A stretch of DNA of 64,000 nt from Nostoc sp. CHAB 5844 (GTDB lineage Bacteria; Cyanobacteriota; Cyanobacteriia; Cyanobacteriales; Nostocaceae). Below are positions 61,082-64,000 of this stretch, piece by piece (within the stretch, counting starts at the first letter, position 1; every line of letters starts with the position of its first letter). The position numbers and the translations under genes are program-made. The notes under the pieces were generated by a model, which had not been told where the DNA came from, searched no databases, and saw only the letters and a program-made list of their open reading frames with translations. The DNA is taken from positions 1 to 64,000 of the forward strand of contig NZ_JAIVFW010000009.1 of NCBI RefSeq assembly GCF_020829595.1, written 5' to 3'.

Positions 61082-62081
61082 ACTGAAGGAATAACAACGC
61101 TGTTTCTTTGGTTTGTCTATCTGGGGGAAAGTTATTTTTAATTCTGTCTTCCTCCTCACCCCCAAACGGCGGGTTAGTGAGAATGATGTCCACCCAGTCT
61201 TTTTCACCCATTTCGGCAATAGTAAACCGCAGACTATTACCATCATCAATATCAGGATATTCAAACCCGTGTAACAGCAAACTCATGTGTGCTAACATCA
61301 AAGGCAAGGATTTCGCCTCAGCACCAATGATGCTTTTTTGCAGTATCTGCCAATCTTGGGCGCTACAATGTTTTTTCACGTACTCATACGCCTCAACTAA
61401 AAAACCACCTGTTCCGCAAGCAGGATCAAAAATCGTTTCTCCCAGTTGCGGTTCCATCACCTGCACAATAAAACGCACTACGGGACGGGGGGTGTAAAAC
61501 TCTCCCGAATCTCCCGCAGCGTCCCGCATTTCCTTAAGCATGGACTCATAGAGGGTGCTGAGGAGGCTGACCTCTTCTGATTTATCAAAGTGAATGTCAT
61601 TCACCTTATTCAGTACATCCCACAGCAAAGTTCCGCTAGTCATGCGGTTGTTGACATCTTTAAACACTTTGGCGATGACATCAGCGCGATCGCGTCCGGT
61701 TTTACTTTTGAGATTCCGCAAATAGGCGAGTAACCCTGCGCCTTTCATACCATCTGGTAGAATTGCCTCATCATTGTTGATGAAACTTTTTAGGCGATCG
61801 CCCGTAAAATTTTCATTAGCAGCCCAATCTCGCCAGCGATAAGGCGGTTGAATGGTTTGTTTATAGGAAATTCCCTCTAATTTTGCTTCCACCTCATGCA
61901 ATTTCTCGGAATCATCTAATAGTTTCAAGAACATAATCCAAGTCAACTGGGGAAGACGGTCTAATTCTCCATTCAATCCCTTATCCGTCCGCATAATGTC
62001 ACGCGCTGACTTAATCACGCTTCCAAGTTTTTGGGCGGTGGTGACGGGTTTATCGTTTTGTTTGGTAGTGCGTTTGGGCAT
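61062..62081 (-). pseudogene. hsdM: Type I DNA methyltransferase subunit, 3' part deleted
   Basis: The first 333 residues are a clear HsdM. The N-terminal helical domain includes L-P-Q-L-T-W-I-M-F-L-K-L-L-D-D. The SAM motif is F-D-P-A-C-G-T-G-G-F, and the adenine-methylase motif N-P-P-F-G-G-E-E-E is present. After T-A-L-L-F-L-Q, where HsdM proteins go on for 150 or more residues, six foreign residues and a stop follow, because the sequence is joined to the middle of hsdS. Catalytic motifs are kept, but the C-terminal part that contacts HsdS is gone, so activity is doubtful. ATG 62081 is a normal start. Confidence 0.85.
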
Positions 62082-62211
62082 TGCCAGATATTTTTAGCAG
62101 CTAAAAATTACAGATATCAAATCATCTACGTATTTTTACTTGCGTGGATTAGCGTCGTTTAAAGATGGATTTGACTGCTGGTTAGATGACATAGATTTTA
62201 ATCAAAATTAA

Positions 62212-64000
62212 TTAAGCAGAATACAGTAAGTTTTGTAATTGATTGACTGCTTCTCGCAGTTGCTGAACTCCACCAAACCGTTGAGCGATTTCAGCCACAT
62301 TACCATACTTATCAAACTCACGGTTAGCCTTAAATGTAGTTGGAATATTCAACTCCTCAACCCCTTTCTCTGCATACTTGTCTAAAAGTATTTCTAAAAT
62401 TGCCCTAGCATCTTCCCCATACTGCTCAAAAAAATCAGGTTGGCAACGACGCAACCTTTCAGCCCGTTGCTTGCAAGTCAGCACCGGGGAATCAAAGGCA
62501 ATATGACATAGTAAATCAAAAGGGTCAGCTTCGGGAAGATTAGTAATTTGTTTTAACTCATCAAAATCAATTCCCCGATCTGCCAACAACTCAATAATTT
62601 CTGAACGCTGTTCTGGATTTGACCAACGCTGCTGCATTTCTAAAGTGGAACGATACAGGATACAAACTTGTTCTCTGGTGTAGTCAATTAATCGAGACAA
62701 ACGCAGTTGATTGTCTGGGTTTAAATCATAAATTCTTTCTTCAACAATCTCTTCACTTCCGCCGTCAGCGTAATATTTCCGAGGTGGTGCGTCATCATCA
62801 TCTGGGAGTCCCCAAAATCCAGACTTACCCTCATCTTCCAAGTCGTCTGCTTCCTCTTCTAATTCTGCTGACTCGAATTCCTCCTCATGTTCAGAGAGTA
62901 TTTCCCCCTGATCATCTATCTCTGATTCATTAATGAGGGCGGGTTCCCCGTCAAAATTTCTATCCTCAAACAACACTGTGCTGTTAGTGTAGTCGAGTAT
63001 ATTAAAAGACAGCTTACCCCGTTCTTCTCGCACACGGGTTCCCCGTCCAATAATCTGCTTAAAGTCTGTCATTGAACGAATAACACGGGCAAGCACAACA
63101 TTTTTACAGGTGGGAACATCCACCCCAGTTGTTAGCAGCTTGGCAGTTACAGCAATAATGTGAGTTTCATCTAAAACATCTTTAAATTTGTAGAGATGTC
63201 CCTTACCCACATCACCAGCATCAGAGGTAATGCGAGTTATGTAGTCAGGATTTGTTCTGGTGATGTCGCTGTTGAGGTTGCGTAATTCCTTGATCATTGC
63301 CTTAACGTGTTCCTCATCCACACAAAAGGCAATGGTTTTAGCATAGCGATCGCTACTTTTGAGAAAGTCAGTAATGTGTTGAGCAATCGCCTTTGTCCGC
63401 GCTTCTCTCACTAATTTCTGCTCAAAGTCAGGTGTCAGATAAACTTCGTTTGGAATAGTTCTTCCATAGCGGTCAATCTGTCCAGCACTTGGTCGCCATC
63501 CTTCGCGATCAGAACGGGTAGTAACCCGATAAACTCGATAGGGAGCTAAGAAACCATCATCAATACCTTGTTTGAGAGAATAAGTGTAGAGAGGATTGCC
63601 AAAGTAGCGATAGGTATCCACGTTATCATTTCGTAGCGGTGTTGCTGTCAGCCCCAACTGATACGCAGGTTCAAAATGTTCGAGAATTTGTCGCCAATTA
63701 CTTTCATCCCTGGCACTACCCCCGTGGCACTCATCAACAATAATCAAGTCAAAATAATCAGGACTGTATTCCCTGTAAAGTCCAAAGCTATCTTCTCTAT
63801 CACCAATAGCTTGATAAATAGCAAAGTAGAGGTCACGTCCTTTTTTCGCTTCCCCTTGAATTTTGTAAATTTTCTCCTGATCAAAGGCAGAAAAATCCTT
63901 GTTCATTGGGTCATCTACCAAGAAATTCCGATCTGCCAAAAACAGAATTCTAGGGTAACGATATTCTCCAGAAGCATTCCACTCCAAACTTGACAGTTTC
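62212..64000 (-). CDS. hsdR: Type I restriction endonuclease subunit HsdR (partial)
   Basis: HsdR is the translocase/nuclease subunit of type I restriction. The frame is open to the right edge, so the N-terminal nuclease domain and Walker A lie outside. Visible helicase motifs: P-R-I-L-F-L-A-D-R-N, V-D-E-C-H-G-G-S-A (motif II), L-T-A-T-P-L-R (III), L-L-T-T-G-V-D-V-P-T (V), and Q-I-I-G-R-G-T-R-V-R-E (VI). An acidic insert rich in E and D (about residues 355-400) precedes the C-terminal helical domain. The visible part is intact, unlike hsdM and hsdS downstream, which it precedes by 130 bases in the same direction. Confidence 0.92.
   Translation of the reverse strand, partial: KLSSLEWNASGEYRYPRILFLADRNFLVDDPMNKDFSAFDQEKIYKIQGEAKKGRDLYFAIYQAIGDREDSFGLYREYSPDYFDLIIVDECHGGSARDESNWRQILEHFEPAYQLGLTATPLRNDNVDTYRYFGNPLYTYSLKQGIDDGFLAPYRVYRVTTRSDREGWRPSAGQIDRYGRTIPNEVYLTPDFEQKLVREARTKAIAQHITDFLKSSDRYAKTIAFCVDEEHVKAMIKELRNLNSDITRTNPDYITRITSDAGDVGKGHLYKFKDVLDETHIIAVTAKLLTTGVDVPTCKNVVLARVIRSMTDFKQIIGRGTRVREERGKLSFNILDYTNSTVLFEDRNFDGEPALINESEIDDQGEILSEHEEEFESAELEEEADDLEDEGKSGFWGLPDDDDAPPRKYYADGGSEEIVEERIYDLNPDNQLRLSRLIDYTREQVCILYRSTLEMQQRWSNPEQRSEIIELLADRGIDFDELKQITNLPEADPFDLLCHIAFDSPVLTCKQRAERLRRCQPDFFEQYGEDARAILEILLDKYAEKGVEELNIPTTFKANREFDKYGNVAEIAQRFGGVQQLREAVNQLQNLLYSA

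Noticed and set aside
61108-61497. 129-residue plus-strand frame opposite hsdM
   Set aside because: It is antisense to conserved methyltransferase motifs and has no start context of its own.
62619-62933. 104-residue plus-strand frame opposite hsdR
   Set aside because: It mirrors the coding strand of hsdR and shows no protein family features.

Overview
The window is chromosomal DNA of a cyanobacterium, most likely a filamentous Nostocales relative (Nostoc/Calothrix type). Evidence: the cytochrome b6f pair petC-petA, tocopherol cyclase, ycf35, DUF3067/DUF2997/DUF3038/DUF4335 proteins confined largely to cyanobacteria and plastids, very frequent HIP1 octamers (GCGATCGC), short heptamer-type repeats between genes, and many Uma2 and DUF29 proteins. 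The order-level placement is inference; the phylum is well supported.

Layout. 1-0.8 kb: a PrlF/YhaV-type toxin-antitoxin pair whose toxin is cut by the end of an insertion element. 0.8-4.2 kb: petC-petA, divergent DUF3067 gene, tatC and a wrecked csaA-like gene. 4.2-8 kb: YdcF-like protein, S41 processing protease, glycosyltransferase, Uma2 remnant. 8-11 kb: cobG-cobH-cobI for corrin synthesis behind a cobalamin riboswitch that lies inside the apparent long cobG reading frame. 11.2-12.9 kb: a fusion of an Mrr-like nuclease domain to a ParA-type ATPase, then a coiled-coil protein. 13-17.5 kb: tandem metallophosphoesterases, a membrane-anchored proline-rich protein, tocopherol cyclase. 17.5-19.4 kb: tRNA-Arg(CCU), a tyrosine integrase and a small gene split by a 113-bp MITE. 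19.7-28.7 kb: YdcF, DUF2288, AI-2E permease, the lipid operon plsX-fabH-fabD-plsC, pepA, Uma2. 28.7-36 kb: EcsC-like protein, alpha/beta hydrolase plus acyltransferase, metG, a LabA-like NYN protein and lptC. 36-41 kb: a metal ABC importer interrupted by a toxin remnant, and a lipid kinase. 41-48 kb: recQ, Uma2, DUF29, and a secreted TPR-CHAT protein. 48.2-50.3 kb: a graveyard of repeats, a MITE and decayed toxin-antitoxin genes. 50.3-59.8 kb: recN, an ABC1 kinase, an SH3 protein, the DUF2997-ycf35-ferredoxin operon and the DUF3038-DUF4335 pair. 60.3-64 kb: a type I restriction system in which hsdM and hsdS have been joined by a deletion; hsdR runs off the right edge.

Themes. Housekeeping operons (b6f, Tat, corrin, fatty acid/phospholipid initiation, DNA repair) alternate with small accessory islands. 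These islands carry several different miniature elements, and at least two genes are visibly split or ended by them. The most unusual intact gene is the nuclease-ParA fusion at 11178-12347. The most informative regulatory element is the cobalamin riboswitch at about 10912-11030.
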